Below, in pieces: positions 37,956-52,824 of a stretch of DNA of 64,000 nt (position 1 is its first letter; each line of letters begins with the position of its first letter). Position numbers and translations under genes: made by a program. The stretch is from Diadophis punctatus similis (Eukaryota; Chordata; Lepidosauria; Squamata; Dipsadidae): NCBI GenBank assembly GCA_023053685.1, contig JALIGW010000040.1, forward strand, positions 965,501-1,029,500, read 5' to 3'. A model generated the notes under the pieces. The model saw only the letters and a program-made list of their open reading frames with translations, was not told the origin of the DNA and searched no databases.

Positions 37956-40693
37956 TATTAAAACCTTATTAATATTAATAGGGCGACAGGAGGCACGCTT
38001 GCTGCAACACAGGAACAGAAAAAGAAATCCTGTTTCAAAAGCCTTAAACCAAGTTAAGGCCTATTATGGCCTATTAACAGGCTCCTTAAGGGGAGCATAG
38101 AGTGGTGGTGCTTTTCCTGCCGTTCTGCACTGCGGGGCTTCGCTTCTCGGCCTCCGCGATCCTGGGTGAAAGCAGGGGGGGAATGAGCGATTGTCATCGG
38201 GTTGCCCTCCCTGTTTTGTTTTTCGCGCGGCATCAAACACACAGCGATTACATAGGACGGGATAGCCCAGCTGCTGGTCGGAACTACCGATTCGCCGGCA
38301 ACAGTCCTGTTGCATCTTATCTTTCTTGGAAGATGTGAGAACTTTCGTGATACGCTTTCTATTGTGTACTTGCATAAAAGGCGAGTTCTCGTAGACCATT
38401 TGTTGTTGTTTTTTTAACAGTGAGCCAAATTTTTACCTTTTGAAGAAATGACCTTGGATTTTCATTATAGTATTGAAGCTATCGTACGCCTTTTTCACTC
38501 GGTTAAACTCTTTTGAAACTGGATTCCTTCTTCTGTGCCTGTGTTACAGCCCCTGGGCCTCCTGTTGCACTATTAATGTCAATAAGTGTTTAATAACAAA
38601 GATACAGAATAATAAACTCAAAATCCCATTAAAAAGGGTTGGGGTTTTTTTTGTGGCTGCTATTCCTTTTTGGACCACAGGATGACAAGGTTTTCCGTTC
38701 CCCAGGGGCTGCAGAACAGGCACGCGCGAATCCTTTTTCAAAAGCCTTAAACCGAGTTAAAAACGCCTACGATAGCTTCAACAGATGCAGAATAATCCTC
38801 TTAAAATGCCATTGAAAAGGGTTTTTTTAAGACATTTGAAGCAGGATTTTTTTCTGTTCCTGTGTTGCAGCAAATAGACCTCCTGTTGCCCTATTAATGT
38901 TAATAAGGTGTTATTAATAAACAACAAACTTGAAATGCCATTTAAAAAGTTTCTTTTGGTGTCTGCGATACCTGCTTGGACCACAGGAGGGCACTATCCC
39001 TTAGCGTCGAAGCTATCGTACACCTTTTTAACTCGGTTTAAGTCGGTTTTGAAGTGGGATTCTTTCTTCTCTCCCTGTGTTGCGGCCCTTGGGCTTCCTG
39101 TTGCCGTATTAATGTTAATAATGAGACGTTTAACGATAATGATACAGAATAATAAATTTACAATCCCACCGTGACCAGGTCGCTGCGAAAGGAAGTTGGG
39201 GGGGAAGACTTAGAAGAAAGTACAGGAAGTCAGCCATGATGGGAAGGTCGGTTTTCAAAAGAACTGGGGGACGGCAACTGAAAACGGACAGGAAGTCGGG
39301 CGTGCTTGGAAGGTCGCTGTGAAAGGAAGTTGTGGTGGGATGCCAGGAGAAGGGCACAACGGAAGTCGGCCATACTGGGAAGGTCGCTCAAAGAAGCACT
39401 GGCACATAAATCGGCAGCCATGCGGAGAAGGGCAACGGGAGCGGATCGTCCCCTTAAGAGGAGCGTAGGGGCGGTGCTTTTCCTGCCGCTCTGCACTTCG
39501 GGGATTTTTTTGGCTGCTGCACCTGCTTGGACCACACGATGGCACAATTTTCTGTCCCTTAGCAATAGCACTGAAGCCATCATAGGCCTTTTTGAATCGG
39601 TTTAACTCTTTTGAAGCAGGATTCCTTCTGTGCCTGTGTTGCAGCCCCTGGGCCTCCTGTTGCCCCATGAATGTTAATAATAAGGCGTTTAATAGTGAAG
39701 ACACAGAATAATAAACTTAAAATCCGTCTAAAGGGTTTTTTCTTCTTTTTGTGTCTGCGTGGCACAGTTTTCTGTCCCTTAGCAATAGCATTGAGTAAAA
39801 TCCTACACCTAGCTAAGAAAAACCAAAGATACGCATATAAACTGGGTGAAACCACACTCAATAGCAGCGACTGCGAGAGGGATCTAGGAGTCTTGGTGGA
39901 CAACTAACTACATATAAGCTGGCAATGTGCAGCGGCAACCAAAAAAGCCAATGCAATCCTGAGTTGCATTAACAGAGGGATACAATCTAGAACTAGGGAG
40001 GTACTGTAAAGCCTTAGTTAGACCACAACTAGAGTACTGCACCCAGTTCTGGTCACCACACTATAAAAAAGACATTGAAGCTCTAGAGAAAGTGCAGAGA
40101 AGAGCAACCAGGATGATAAGGGGACTGGAAACTAAAACATACGAAGAACGGTTGGGGGAACTGAGCTTGGCCAGTCTGGCGAAGAGAAGGACTAGGGGTG
40201 ACATGATAACAGTGTTCCAATACTTGAGGGGCTGCCACAGAGAGGAGGGGATTAGGCTGTTTTCCAAGGCACAAGAAGGCCAGACAAGGAATAATGGATG
40301 GAAACTGACCAGAGAGAGATTCAACCTGGAAATGAGGAGGAACTTTCTGACAGTGAGAGCAATCGACCGGTGGAACAGCTTGCCTGCGGAGGTTGTGAGA
40401 GCTCCAACACTTGAGACTTTCAAAAGGAAATTGGACTGCCATTTATCCAAAATGGTGTAGGGACTCCTGCTTGAGTGGGGGGGGGGGGCGAGGTTGGGTG
40501 GTGGTGGTTGGACTACAAGGTCCCTTCCAACTCTAATAATAATGTAATCTAATGTAAAAAGGCCTATAATGGCCTCAATGTTATGGATAGAAAACTGCCA
40601 TCCTGTGGTCAAAGCAGGCATTGCAGCCACAAAAAGAAACCAACCTTTTAAATGGGATTTTAAGGTTATTATCGTGTATCTTTATTATTAAAA
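37956..40693. repeat. Satellite block H3, beta unit (2738 bp)
   Basis: Filled by E3 on the right. Its left marker, TGTTGCATCTTATC near 38309, is intermediate between the two other marker types. It reads CTCCTGTTGCC near 38880 where H1 and H2 read CTCCAGTTGCC. Confidence 0.85.
39794..40557 (+). mobile_element. CR1 LINE 3' fragment, H3 beta unit
   Basis: Same as 11157-11918, ending LSKMV. Confidence 0.88.
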
Positions 40694-40829
40694 TAAGGTG
40701 ACCAGATTTTAACATTGGTAAAGAGGGACACCATTGACCGGGTGTGGGTGGGTTCCTGATTAAAAATTTGGTCTATATGGAGCAACAAAAATTTTCATAG
40801 AACGCAAAAATAGTATTGTAATATATTTC

Positions 40830-40969
<140 letters not shown>

Positions 40970-41963
40970 GAAATACCACTCACGCATCATCACGAAAGCT
41001 GCTGTAAACACATACTGGTTAATTCTTCTGTCCACCAAAATTCAAGCTAACAGAAGAAGCACGAAAAAAGGAATTTCTCCTTCAATTTTAGCATACCACT
41101 TTCATTGGTTAGGAACCAACTGCCTTTTGCAACAACTGCAAATTCCTGAAACCTTTCAAGAGTAGTCCCAGATGTCAGGACATGGATTAAAGATAGTCAC
41201 AATAGTCATGTATGTATACCTTTAAAATAAAATCTAATTGCTACAGTTGATAAATGTGGTTTTGGATATCATAAATATGACTTTCAAAGGTTTTTAGAAG
41301 GATCTTTTCTAATATAACCCAGGGATGCACAACTCCAGGTTACTGTAACTTAAATCAGTCTATATGAAGTTCCATAATAATCTTATCGTCGCCAATTTAA
41401 CCTTTGCAAACAATTAAAATTTCCTCTATTTTAATCACACTGGATCTAATCCATCTGTATGGGCCATTTTCATTCAAAGCAAAGCTTTGATAGCCCACCC
41501 AAAACGTGAAAGGCACCAAAATGAATGAGTAAATCGGTTTGCCACACCGTAAAATATATTTTGTTTTTAAAAAAACGATTTGCGGTCCATTTTTAAAATA
41601 ATCAATCCGTAGAAAATCCCAAGATATAAAATTGACAAGTAAAAATTGTTTAGATCGGTTCCCCCCCGCCAAGTACTAATTCCGGTTTGTTTGTTTTTTA
41701 ATATAAAACCACCTAATCCTTGACATACAATAGCTCATTTAGTGACCGTTCAAAGTTACAATGGCACTGAAAAAATGACTTGTGGCCATTTTTCATACGT
41801 ATGATTGTTGCAGTATCCCCATGATCACAGGATTAAAATTCAGACGCTTGGCAACTGACTCATATTTATAACAGTTGCAGTATTCCTGGGTCATGTGATC
41901 ACCTTTTGTGACCTTCTACAAGCAAAGTCAATGAGGAAGCCAGATTCACTTAACGTGTGACTA

Positions 41964-43213
41964 CCGTATTTTTCGGAGTATAGGACGCACCGGAATATAG
42001 GACGCACCTAGATTTTAGAGGAGGAAAACAAGGAAAAAAGTATTCTGAACCAAATGGTGTAGTAATATATTATTTAATAAAATACCAGTGTAGCAGAATA
42101 CTTTTTACAACCATGTAAACTTTTTACAACCATGTACACTTTTTACAAACTTCAAACTTGACAGCTTTAAGCCTTGTGGACTTCAACTCCCAGAATTCCT
42201 CCTCCAGTCATGCTAGCTCAGGAATGGGAGTTGAAGTCCACAAGGCTTAAAGCTGTCAAGTTTGAAGTTTGTAAAAAGTGTACATGGTTGTAAAAAGTCT
42301 TGCCAAGTTTGAAGACCCTTGCACCCCTAACCCAGGGGTCTTCAAACTTGACAGCTTTAAGACTTGTGGACTTCAACTCCAATTCCTGAGCTAGTATGAC
42401 TGGAGGAGGAATTCTGGGAGTTGAAGTCCACAAGTTTGAAGACCCTTGCACCCCCTTGGCAAGTTTAAGACTTGTGGACTTCAACTCCCAGAATTCCTCC
42501 TCCAGTCATACTAGCTCAGGAATGGGAGTTGAAGTCCACAAGTCTTAAACTTGCCAAGGGGGTGCAAGGGTCTTCAAACTTGTGGACTTCAACTCCCAGA
42601 ATTCCTCCTCCACTTGGCAACCTTAAAAAAAACCCTTAAAAAAAACCCTTTAAAAAAGTTCTAACCTGTCGGCTTTCTTCGGACAGCAGCAGCGGCTCCT
42701 CAGGTGCCTCGGGAGCAGGCTTCAAGCGGTGGTGGGGGTTTTGGGCTGTAGCGGAGGTGGCGGCTCACTTCGGGTAGTGGCAGGGACACCGGCTGGGGCA
42801 GCGGGGACAGCGGGGACAGCGGAAACGGCGGCGGTGGGACAGCGGGGACAGCAGAAACGGCGGCGGTGGGACAGCGGGGACAGCAGAAACGGCGGCGGTG
42901 GGACAGCGGGGACAGCAGAAACGGCGGCGGTGGGACAGCGGGGACAGCAGAAACGGTGGCGGCGGGCGGCGGTGGCAAGTAATGGTGGTGGCGGCGGCAG
43001 CAGCGGCAAGCAACAGCGGGGATGGGGGAGGCAAGCAGCAGGGGGGAAGCGGCGGTGGCGGCAGTGGCAGCGGCGGGGACCACGGAGGCCGAAAACCTCC
43101 GAAGGGTGGGGGCTGGTGGGTGGGTAGGGCTACATTCGATGTATAAGACGCACCCAAATTTTCACCCTCTTTTTGGGGGTAAAAAGGTGCGTCCTATACT
43201 CCGAAAAATACGG
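41964..43213. mobile_element. TA-flanked MITE 'T', copy T3 (1250 bp)
   Basis: Nine bases longer than T1 because of an extra GCGGGGACA at the start of its minisatellite (about 42799-42961). It has a private AGTAATGGTGG near 42980. Hairpins at 42119-42298 and 42402-42611. Confidence 0.85.
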
Positions 43214-43341
43214 TAACTTAGCAACTGCAGTGCTTCACTTAACAACTGTGGCATCAAAAGTCGTAACATGGTGCAAAACTCACTTAACAACTATCTCACT
43301 TAGCAAAAGAAATTTTGGGTTCAATAGTGGTTGTAAGTTAA

Positions 43342-43576
43342 TAGCAATAGCAATAGCACTTTTCTTATATACTGCTTCATAGTGCTTTACAGCCCTCTCT
43401 AAGCGGTTTACAGAGTTCAGCATATTGCCCCCAACAATCTGGGTCCTCATTTTACCGACCTCGGAAGGATGGAAGGCTGAGTCAACCTTGAGCCTAGTGA
43501 GATTTGAACAGCTGAACTGTTGAACTAGCAGTCAGCCTGCAATGGCTGCATTTAACCACTGCACCACTTCAGCTCT
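43342..43576 (-). mobile_element. tRNA-derived SINE, copy 3
   Basis: Counterpart of 14681-14915. Confidence 0.8.
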
Positions 43577-43594
43577 TAATAAGGACTACCTGTA

Positions 43595-45161
43595 TATGTT
43601 AACCTGACAGTAGGTGATTATAAAAATTTCCATTAACAATGGTATGAAATAATATGCTCAAATTTGTATGTAACTGTACAATTGCAGGTTGGATGTGTTA
43701 TTTTTGTTCACTTTTTTAGAACTCTGTGCAAAACATAAACTTGCATTAAAAAATTGAACAAATGCACTTATGAAAACAACCCCCCCCCATCGAACTATAA
43801 TACTTTCATTGATTAAACAATGTTTCAGTTACACCACATTATGGATGGCTTTCTCACACTGTGATAACTTTCATTTACAAAGCACAGGCGCACAACATGC
43901 TAACCACATGGCACTTCACATTTTGATTGCTATAATGTTCTTGTGTTATGGAGCTGCCCTTGCATTTAGTCTGGAGGCCAAAGCTGGTGCAGAATGGCGC
44001 ACCTGGCAGTGCTCATGTGATACTATTGCTGAAGCATCAGCAGCACCAATGGATAATTAGCTGTTGAACTAAATACAAGGTTTCCTTGGCAATACATGGC
44101 TTAAACTGGACTTCCCAGTGTACAAGTATTACCTTTCTTGTTATAGGCTGGGTCAGTGCTGGGAAAGAACCTTGTCGCTGGACCAAGAACCACATTGTAC
44201 ATTCTTGTGGCTTGTCATAGAATTTCTCAATGGTGCACTCTTTCCTGAAATTCCTGAGCTGATTATAATTACATCTTTAAAGGCACCTTTCTTCTCTCAT
44301 TTTCCTTGTGAAAATGCTGTTTTAAATTGTTCAAATAATTTTTTTGTTTTATGTTTAATTTCCTCTTTTTAAAATTGAAATTAACGATTATTTTAATCTG
44401 TTTATTATACTATTTGCATTTTGCATTTCTTGTTTTCTTTTTATGTTACATTGTTCTAATTGTTCATTATAGTTTCAATACAATTATATTTATATAGTAT
44501 TAATTAAAGCTATGAACAGTCTATTGTGTAGATAATTTGGTAATCAGTTATAGAGAAAAAAGGAAAGATACACCCTATATTAATTACAATTTACAATATC
44601 ACAAGCATAAATTTTGTTTTTCAGATATAACTAAGACATATTTTTCAGACATAATATTAAAGGAAAAAACTGCAGCAATGGAAAAAGAGTACATGTTCAC
44701 AAAAGAAGTCTGACAAAATTTAAATAAAAATTCTTATACACACAATATATCACACAATACAGCAAATAAAATCACTTATAGCATGGCTTCTCCCTAACAG
44801 TTAGGCAGCAAATTTTACAGTCTTTCCAAGTTTCCATATTATATGTAGCAAGAATTTTGCCTGCCTGGGTGTTTGTTTTCAATGTATTCTCCTGGATTTT
44901 TTAAAAAAATTAATAACCCGTTCTATTTAATAATAATAATTTACTACATACACTCAATAAGATCACCCAGACGTTGCAAAATACAGCCGATACTCCAATT
45001 CTAGGAGTCACTTCCTGGTTCCTTTGTACACGTGTCTCTCTTCAGCCAATGGCAAAGCAGCCTGGAATAGAAGGGCTAGATTCTGCGGTTCACATCTATT
45101 TCTGTAAAAAGTGAAGCGAGCGCCTCAAAAAGAGCCGATTTTTGGAAAGAATGCCCTAGCT
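43595..45161. other. AT-rich right body of E3, no gene recognised
   Basis: Counterpart of 14934-16500; carries the two private E3 changes. Confidence 0.5.
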
Positions 45162-45296
45162 CAGGGGTAGGCAAAGTTGGCTCTTCTATGACTCGTGGAC
45201 TTCAACTCCCAGACTTTCTGAGCCAATCATGCTAGCTCAGGAATTCTGGGAGTTGAAGTCCACGAGTCATAGAAGAGCCAACTTTGCCTACCCCTG
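45162..45296. mobile_element. 135-bp hAT hairpin MITE, copy 3
   Basis: CCCTAGCT duplications directly on both sides. Confidence 0.85.
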
Positions 45297-45414
45297 CCCT
45301 AGCTTGTCTGCATTCTTTCAAAAAATCGGGACTTTTTAGAGGACGGGCGGGACGCGGGACAAAGCATTAAAAAGCGGGTGTGTCCCGCCAAAATCGGGAC
45401 GTCTGGTCACCTTA

Positions 45415-48145
45415 TATTAAAACCTTATTAATATTAATAGGGCGACAGGAGGCACGCTTGCTGCAACACAGGAACAGAAAAAGAAATCCTGTTTCAAAAG
45501 CCTTAAACCAAGTTAAGGCCTATTATGGCCTATTAACAGGCTCCTTAAGGGGAGCATAGAGTGGTGGTGCTTTTCCTGCCGTTCTGCACTGCGGGGCTTC
45601 GCTTCTCGGCCTCCGCGATCCTGGGTGAAAGCAGGGGGGGAATGAGCGATTGTCATCGGGTTGCCCTCCCTGTTTTGTTTTTCGCGCGGCATCAAACACA
45701 CAGCGATTACATAGGACGGGATAGCCCAGCTGCTGGTCGGAACTACCGATTCGCCGGCAACAGTCCTGCTGCATCTTTCTTGGAAGATGTGAGAACTTTC
45801 GTGATACGCTTTCTATTGTGTACTTGCATAAAAGGCGAGTTCTCGTAGACCGTTTGTTGTTGTTTTTTTAACAGTGAGCCAAATTTTTACCTTTTGAAGA
45901 AATGACCTTGGATTTTCATTATAGTATTGAAGCTATCGTACGCCTTTTTCACTCGGTTAAACTCTTTTGAAACTGGATTCCTTCTTCTGTGCCTGTGTTA
46001 CAGCCCCTGGGCCTCCTGTTGCACTATTAATGTCAATAAGTGTTTAATAACAAAGATACAGAATAATAAACTCAAAATCCCATTAAAAAGGGTTGGGGTT
46101 TTTTTGTGGCTGCTATTCCTTTTTGGACCACAGGATGACAAGGTTTTCCGTTCCCCAGGGGCTGCAGAACAGGCACGCGCGAATCCTTTTTCAAAAGCCT
46201 TAAACCGAGTTAAAAACGCCTACGATAGCTTCAACAGATGCAGAATAATCCTCTTAAAATGCCATTGAAAAGGGTTTTTTTAAGACATTTGAAGCAGGAT
46301 TTTTTTCTGTTCCTGTGTTGCAGCAAATAGACCTCCTGTTGCCCTATTAATGTTAATAAGGTGTTATTAATAAACAACAAACTTGAAATGCCATTTAAAA
46401 AGTTTCTTTTGGTGTCTGCGATACCTGCTTGGACCACAGGAGGGCACTATCCCTTAGCGTCGAAGCTATCGTACACCTTTTTAACTCGGTTTAAGTCGGT
46501 TTTGAAGTGGGATTCTTTCTTCTCTCCCTGTGTTGCGGCCCTTGGGCTTCCTGTTGCCGTATTAATGTTAATAATGAGACGTTTAACGATAATGATACAG
46601 AATAATAAATTTACAATCCCACCGTGACCAGGTCGCTGCGAAAGGAAGTTGGGGGGGAAGACTTAGAAGAAAGTACAGGAAGTCAGCCATGATGGGAAGG
46701 TCGGTTTTCAAAAGAACTGGGGGACGGCAACTGAAAACGGACAGGAAGTCGGGCGTGCTTGGAAGGTCGCTGTGAAAGGAAGTTGTGGTGGGATGCCAGG
46801 AGAAGGGCACAACGGAAGTCGGCCATACTGGGAAGGTCGCTCAAAGAAGCACTGGCACATAAATCGGCAGCCATGCGGAGAAGGGCAACGGGAGCGGATC
46901 GTCCCCTTAAGAGGAGCGTAGGGGCGGTGCTTTTCCTGCCGCTCTGCACTTCGGGGATTTTTTTGGCTGCTGCACCTGCTTGGACCACACGATGGCACAA
47001 TTTTCTGTCCCTTAGCAATAGCACTGAAGCCATCATAGGCCTTTTTGAATCGGTTTAACTCTTTTGAAGCAGGATTCCTTCTGTGCCTGTGTTGCAGCCC
47101 CTGGGCCTCCTGTTGCCCCATGAATGTTAATAATAAGGCGTTTAATAGTGAAGACACAGAATAATAAACTTAAAATCCGTCTAAAGGGTTTTTTCTTCTT
47201 TTTGTGTCTGCGTGGCACAGTTTTCTGTCCCTTAGCAATAGCATTGAGTAAAATCCTACACCTAGCTAAGAAAAACCAAAGATACGCATATAAACTGGGT
47301 GAAACCACACTCAATAGCAGCGACTGCGAGAGGGATCTAGGAGTCTTGGTGGACAACTAACTACATATAAGCTGGCAATGTGCAGCGGCAACCAAAAAAG
47401 CCAATGCAATCCTGAGTTGCATTAACAGAGGGATACAATCTAGAACTAGGGAGGTACTGTAAAGCCTTAGTTAGACCACAACTAGAGTACTGCACCCAGT
47501 TCTGGTCACCACACTATAAAAAAGACATTGAAGCTCTAGAGAAAGTGCAGAGAAGAGCAACCAGGATGATAAGGGGACTGGAAACTAAAACATACGAAGA
47601 ACGGTTGGGGGAACTGAGCTTGGCCAGTCTGGCGAAGAGAAGGACTAGGGGTGACATGATAACAGTGTTCCAATACTTGAGGGGCTGCCACAGAGAGGAG
47701 GGGATTAGGCTGTTTTCCAAGGCACAAGAAGGCCAGACAAGGAATAATGGATGGAAACTGACCAGAGAGAGATTCAACCTGGAAATGAGGAGGAACTTTC
47801 TGACAGTGAGAGCAATCGACCGGTGGAACAGCTTGCCTGCGGAGGTTGTGAGAGCTCCAACACTTGAGACTTTCAAAAGGAAATTGGACTGCCATTTATC
47901 CAAAATGGTGTAGGGACTCCTGCTTGAGTGGGGGGGGGGGCGAGGTTGGGTGGTGGTGGTTGGACTACAAGGTCCCTTCCAACTCTAATAATAATGTAAT
48001 CTAATGTAAAAAGGCCTATAATGGCCTCAATGTTATGGATAGAAAACTGCCATCCTGTGGTCAAAGCAGGCATTGCAGCCACAAAAAGAAACCAACCTTT
48101 TAAATGGGATTTTAAGGTTATTATCGTGTATCTTTATTATTAAAA
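45415..48145. repeat. Satellite block H4 (beta unit, 2731 bp)
   Basis: A single beta unit between E3 and E4, with the left marker of units following E (TGCTGCATCTTTC) and the CTCCTGTTGCC variant near 46334 shared with H3 beta. Confidence 0.85.
47247..48008 (+). mobile_element. CR1 LINE 3' fragment, H4
   Basis: Same as 11157-11918. Confidence 0.88.
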
Positions 48146-48281
48146 TAAGGTGACCAGATTTTAACATTGGTAAAGAGGGACACCATTGACCGGGTGTGGG
48201 TGGGTTCCTGATTAAAAATTTGGTCTATATGGAGCAACAAAAATTTTCATAGAACGCAAAAATAGTATTGTAATATATTTC

Positions 48282-48389
<108 letters not shown>

Positions 48390-49383
48390 GAAATACCACT
48401 CACGCATCATCACGAAAGCTGCTGTAAACACATACTGGTTAATTCTTCTGTCCACCAAAATTCAAGCTAACAGAAGAAGCACGAAAAAAGGAATTTCTCC
48501 TTCAATTTTAGCATACCACTTTCATTGGTTAGGAACCAACTGCCTTTTGCAACAACTGCAAATTCCTGAAACCTTTCAAGAGTAGTCCCAGATGTCAGGA
48601 CATGGATTAAAGATAGTCACAATAGTCATGTATGTATACCTTTAAAATAAAATCTAATTGCTACAGTTGATAAATGTGGTTTTGGATATCATAAATATGA
48701 CTTTCAAAGGTTTTTAGAAGGATCTTTTCTAATATAACCCAGGGATGCACAACTCCAGGTTACTGTAACTTAAATCAGTCTATATGAAGTTCCATAATAA
48801 TCTTATCGTCGCCAATTTAACCTTTGCAAACAATTAAAATTTCCTCTATTTTAATCACACTGGATCTAATCCATCTGTATGGGCCATTTTCATTCAAAGC
48901 AAAGCTTTGATAGCCCACCCAAAACGTGAAAGGCACCAAAATGAATGAGTAAATCGGTTTGCCACACCGTAAAATATATTTTGTTTTTAAAAAAACGATT
49001 TGCGGTCCATTTTTAAAATAATCAATCCGTAGAAAATCCCAAGATATAAAATTGACAAGTAAAAATTGTTTAGATCGGTTCCCCCCCGCCAAGTACTAAT
49101 TCCGGTTTGTTTGTTTTTTAATATAAAACCACCTAATCCTTGACATACAATAGCTCATTTAGTGACCGTTCAAAGTTACAATGGCACTGAAAAAATGACT
49201 TGTGGCCATTTTTCATACGTATGATTGTTGCAGTATCCCCATGATCACAGGATTAAAATTCAGACGCTTGGCAACTGACTCATATTTATAACAGTTGCAG
49301 TATTCCTGGGTCATGTGATCACCTTTTGTGACCTTCTACAAGCAAAGTCAATGAGGAAGCCAGATTCACTTAACGTGTGACTA

Positions 49384-50624
49384 CCGTATTTTTCGGAGTA
49401 TAGGACGCACCGGAATATAGGACGCACCTAGATTTTAGAGGAGGAAAACAAGGAAAAAAGTATTCTGAACCAAATGGTGTAGTAATATATTATTTAATAA
49501 AATACCAGTGTAGCAGAATACTTTTTACAACCATGTAAACTTTTTACAACCATGTACACTTTTTACAAACTTCAAACTTGACAGCTTTAAGCCTTGTGGA
49601 CTTCAACTCCCAGAATTCCTCCTCCAGTCATGCTAGCTCAGGAATGGGAGTTGAAGTCCACAAGGCTTAAAGCTGTCAAGTTTGAAGTTTGTAAAAAGTG
49701 TACATGGTTGTAAAAAGTCTTGCCAAGTTTGAAGACCCTTGCACCCCTAACCCAGGGGTCTTCAAACTTGACAGCTTTAAGACTTGTGGACTTCAACTCC
49801 AATTCCTGAGCTAGTATGACTGGAGGAGGAATTCTGGGAGTTGAAGTCCACAAGTTTGAAGACCCTTGCACCCCCTTGGCAAGTTTAAGACTTGTGGACT
49901 TCAACTCCCAGAATTCCTCCTCCAGTCATACTAGCTCAGGAATGGGAGTTGAAGTCCACAAGTCTTAAACTTGCCAAGGGGGTGCAAGGGTCTTCAAACT
50001 TGTGGACTTCAACTCCCAGAATTCCTCCTCCACTTGGCAACCTTAAAAAAAACCCTTAAAAAAAACCCTTTAAAAAAGTTCTAACCTGTCGGCTTTCTTC
50101 GGACAGCAGCAGCGGCTCCTCAGGTGCCTCGGGAGCAGGCTTCAAGCGGTGGTGGGGGTTTTGGGCTGTAGCGGAGGTGGCGGCTCACTTCGGGTAGTGG
50201 CAGGGACACCGGCTGGGGCAGCGGGGACAGCGGAAACGGCGGCGGTGGGACAGCGGGGACAGCAGAAACGGCGGCGGTGGGACAGCGGGGACAGCAGAAA
50301 CGGCGGCGGTGGGACAGCGGGGACAGCAGAAACGGCGGCGGTGGGACAGCGGGGACAGCAGAAACGGTGGCGGCGGGCGGCGGTGGCAAGTAGTGGTGGT
50401 GGCGGCGGCAGCAGCGGCAAGCAACAGCGGGGATGGGGGAGGCAAGCAGCAGGGGGGAAGCGGCGGTGGCGGCAGTGGCAGCGGCGGAGACCACGGAGGC
50501 CGAAAACCTCCGAAGGGTGGGGGCTGGTGGGTGGGTAGGGCTACATTCGATGTATAAGACGCACCCAAATTTTCACCCTCTTTTTGGGGGTAAAAAGGTG
50601 CGTCCTATACTCCGAAAAATACGG
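49384..50624. mobile_element. TA-flanked MITE 'T', copy T4 (1241 bp)
   Basis: Same length as T1; minisatellite at about 50219-50372. A private change near 50489 gives GGCGGAGACCACGG where the others have GGCGGGGACCACGG. Hairpins at 49539-49718 and 49822-50031. Confidence 0.85.
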
Positions 50625-50752
50625 TAACTTAGCAACTGCAGTGCTTCACTTAACAACTGTGGCATCAAAAGTCGTAACATGGTGCAAAACTCACTTAACA
50701 ACTATCTCACTTAGCAAAAGAAATTTTGGGTTCAATAGTGGTTGTAAGTTAA

Positions 50753-50987
50753 TAGCAATAGCAATAGCACTTTTCTTATATACTGCTTCATAGTGCTTTA
50801 CAGCCCTCTCTAAGCGGTTTACAGAGTTCAGCATATTGCCCCCAACAATCTGGGTCCTCATTTTACCGACCTCGGAAGGATGGAAGGCTGAGTCAACCTT
50901 GAGCCTAGTGAGATTTGAACAGCTGAACTGTTGAACTAGCAGTCAGCCTGCAATGGCTGCATTTAACCACTGCACCACTTCAGCTCT
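50753..50987 (-). mobile_element. tRNA-derived SINE, copy 4
   Basis: Counterpart of 14681-14915. Confidence 0.8.
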
Positions 50988-51005
50988 TAATAAGGACTAC
51001 CTGTA

Positions 51006-52571
51006 TATGTTAACCTGACAGTAGGTGATTATAAAAATTTCCATTAACAATGGTATGAAATAATATGCTCAAATTTGTATGTAACTGTCCAATTGCAGGT
51101 TGGATGTGTTATTTTTGTTCACTTTTTTAGAACTCTGTGCAAAACATAAACTTGCATTAAAAAATTGAACAAATGCACTTATGAAAACAACCCCCCCCAT
51201 CGAACTATAATACTTTCATTGATTAAACAATGTTTCAGTTACACCACATTATGGATGGCTTTCTCACACTGTGATAACTTTCATTTACAAAGCACAGGCG
51301 CACAACATGCTAACCACATGGCACTTCACATTTTGATTGCTATAATGTTCTTGTGTTATGGAGCTGCCCTTGCATTTAGTCTGGAGGCCAAAGCTGGTGC
51401 AGAATGGCGCACCTGGCAGTGCTCATGTGATACTATTGCTGAAGCATCAGCAGCACCAATGGATAATTAGCTGTTGAACTAAATACAAGGTTTCCTTGGC
51501 AATACATGGCTTAAACTGGACTTCCCAGTGTACAAGTATTACCTTTCTTGTTATAGGCTGGGTCAGTGCTGGGAAAGAACCTTGTCGCTGGACCAAGAAC
51601 CACATTGTACATTCTTGTGGCTTGTCATAGAATTTCTCAATGGTGCACTCTTTCCTGAAATTCCTGAGCTGATTATAATTACATCTTTAAAGGCACCTTT
51701 CTTCTCTCATTTTCCTTGTGAAAATGCTGTTTTAAATTGTTCAAATAATGTTTTTGTTTTATGTTTAATTTCCTCTTTTTAAAATTGAAATTAACGATTA
51801 TTTTAATCTGTTTATTATACTATTTGCATTTTGCATTTCTTGTTTTCTTTTTATGTTACATTGTTCTAATTGTTCATTATAGTTTCAATACAATTATATT
51901 TATATAGTATTAATTAAAGCTATGAACAGTCTATTGTGTAGATAATTTGGTAATCAGTTATAGAGAAAAAAGGAAAGATACACCCTATATTAATTACAAT
52001 TTACAATATCACAAGCATAAATTTTGTTTTTCAGATATAACTAAGACATATTTTTCAGACATAATATTAAAGGAAAAAACTGCAGCAATGGAAAAAGAGT
52101 ACATGTTCACAAAAGAAGTCTGACAAAATTTAAATAAAAATTCTTATACACACAATATATCACACAATACAGCAAATAAAATCACTTATAGCATGGCTTC
52201 TCCCTAACAGTTAGGCAGCAAATTTTACAGTCTTTCCAAGTTTCCATATTATATGTAGCAAGAATTTTGCCTGCCTGGGTGTTTGTTTTCAATGTATTCT
52301 CCTGGATTTTTTAAAAAAATTAATAACCCGTTCTATTTAATAATAATAATTTACTACATACACTCAATAAGATCACCCAGACGTTGCAAAATACAGCCGA
52401 TACTCCAATTCTAGGAGTCACTTCCTGGTTCCTTTGTACACGTGTCTCTCTTCAGCCAATGGCAAAGCAGCCTGGAATAGAAGGGCTAGATTCTGCGGTT
52501 CACATCTATTTCTGTAAAAAGTGAAGCGAGCGCCTCAAAAAGAGCCGATTTTTGGAAAGAATGCCCTAGCT
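51006..52571. other. AT-rich right body of E4, no gene recognised
   Basis: Counterpart of 14934-16500. The shorter C run shifts the frame that is open in the other copies. Confidence 0.5.
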
Positions 52572-52706
52572 CAGGGGTAGGCAAAGTTGGCTCTTCTATG
52601 ACTCGTGGACTTCAACTCCCAGACTTTCTGAGCCAATCATGCTAGCTCAGGAATTCTGGGAGTTGAAGTCCACGAGTCATAGAAGAGCCAACTTTGCCTA
52701 CCCCTG
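52572..52706. mobile_element. 135-bp hAT hairpin MITE, copy 4
   Basis: CCCTAGCT duplications directly on both sides. Confidence 0.85.
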
Positions 52707-52824
52707 CCCTAGCTTGTCTGCATTCTTTCAAAAAATCGGGACTTTTTAGAGGACGGGCGGGACGCGGGACAAAGCATTAAAAAGCGGGTGTGTCCCGCCA
52801 AAATCGGGACGTCTGGTCACCTTA

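Larger units (their letters stand above)
41708..43594. mobile_element. Squamate MITE split by two later insertions (copy 3)
   Basis: Counterpart of 13056-14933. Ends approximate. Confidence 0.6.
49128..51005. mobile_element. Squamate MITE split by two later insertions (copy 4)
   Basis: Counterpart of 13056-14933. Ends approximate. Confidence 0.6.
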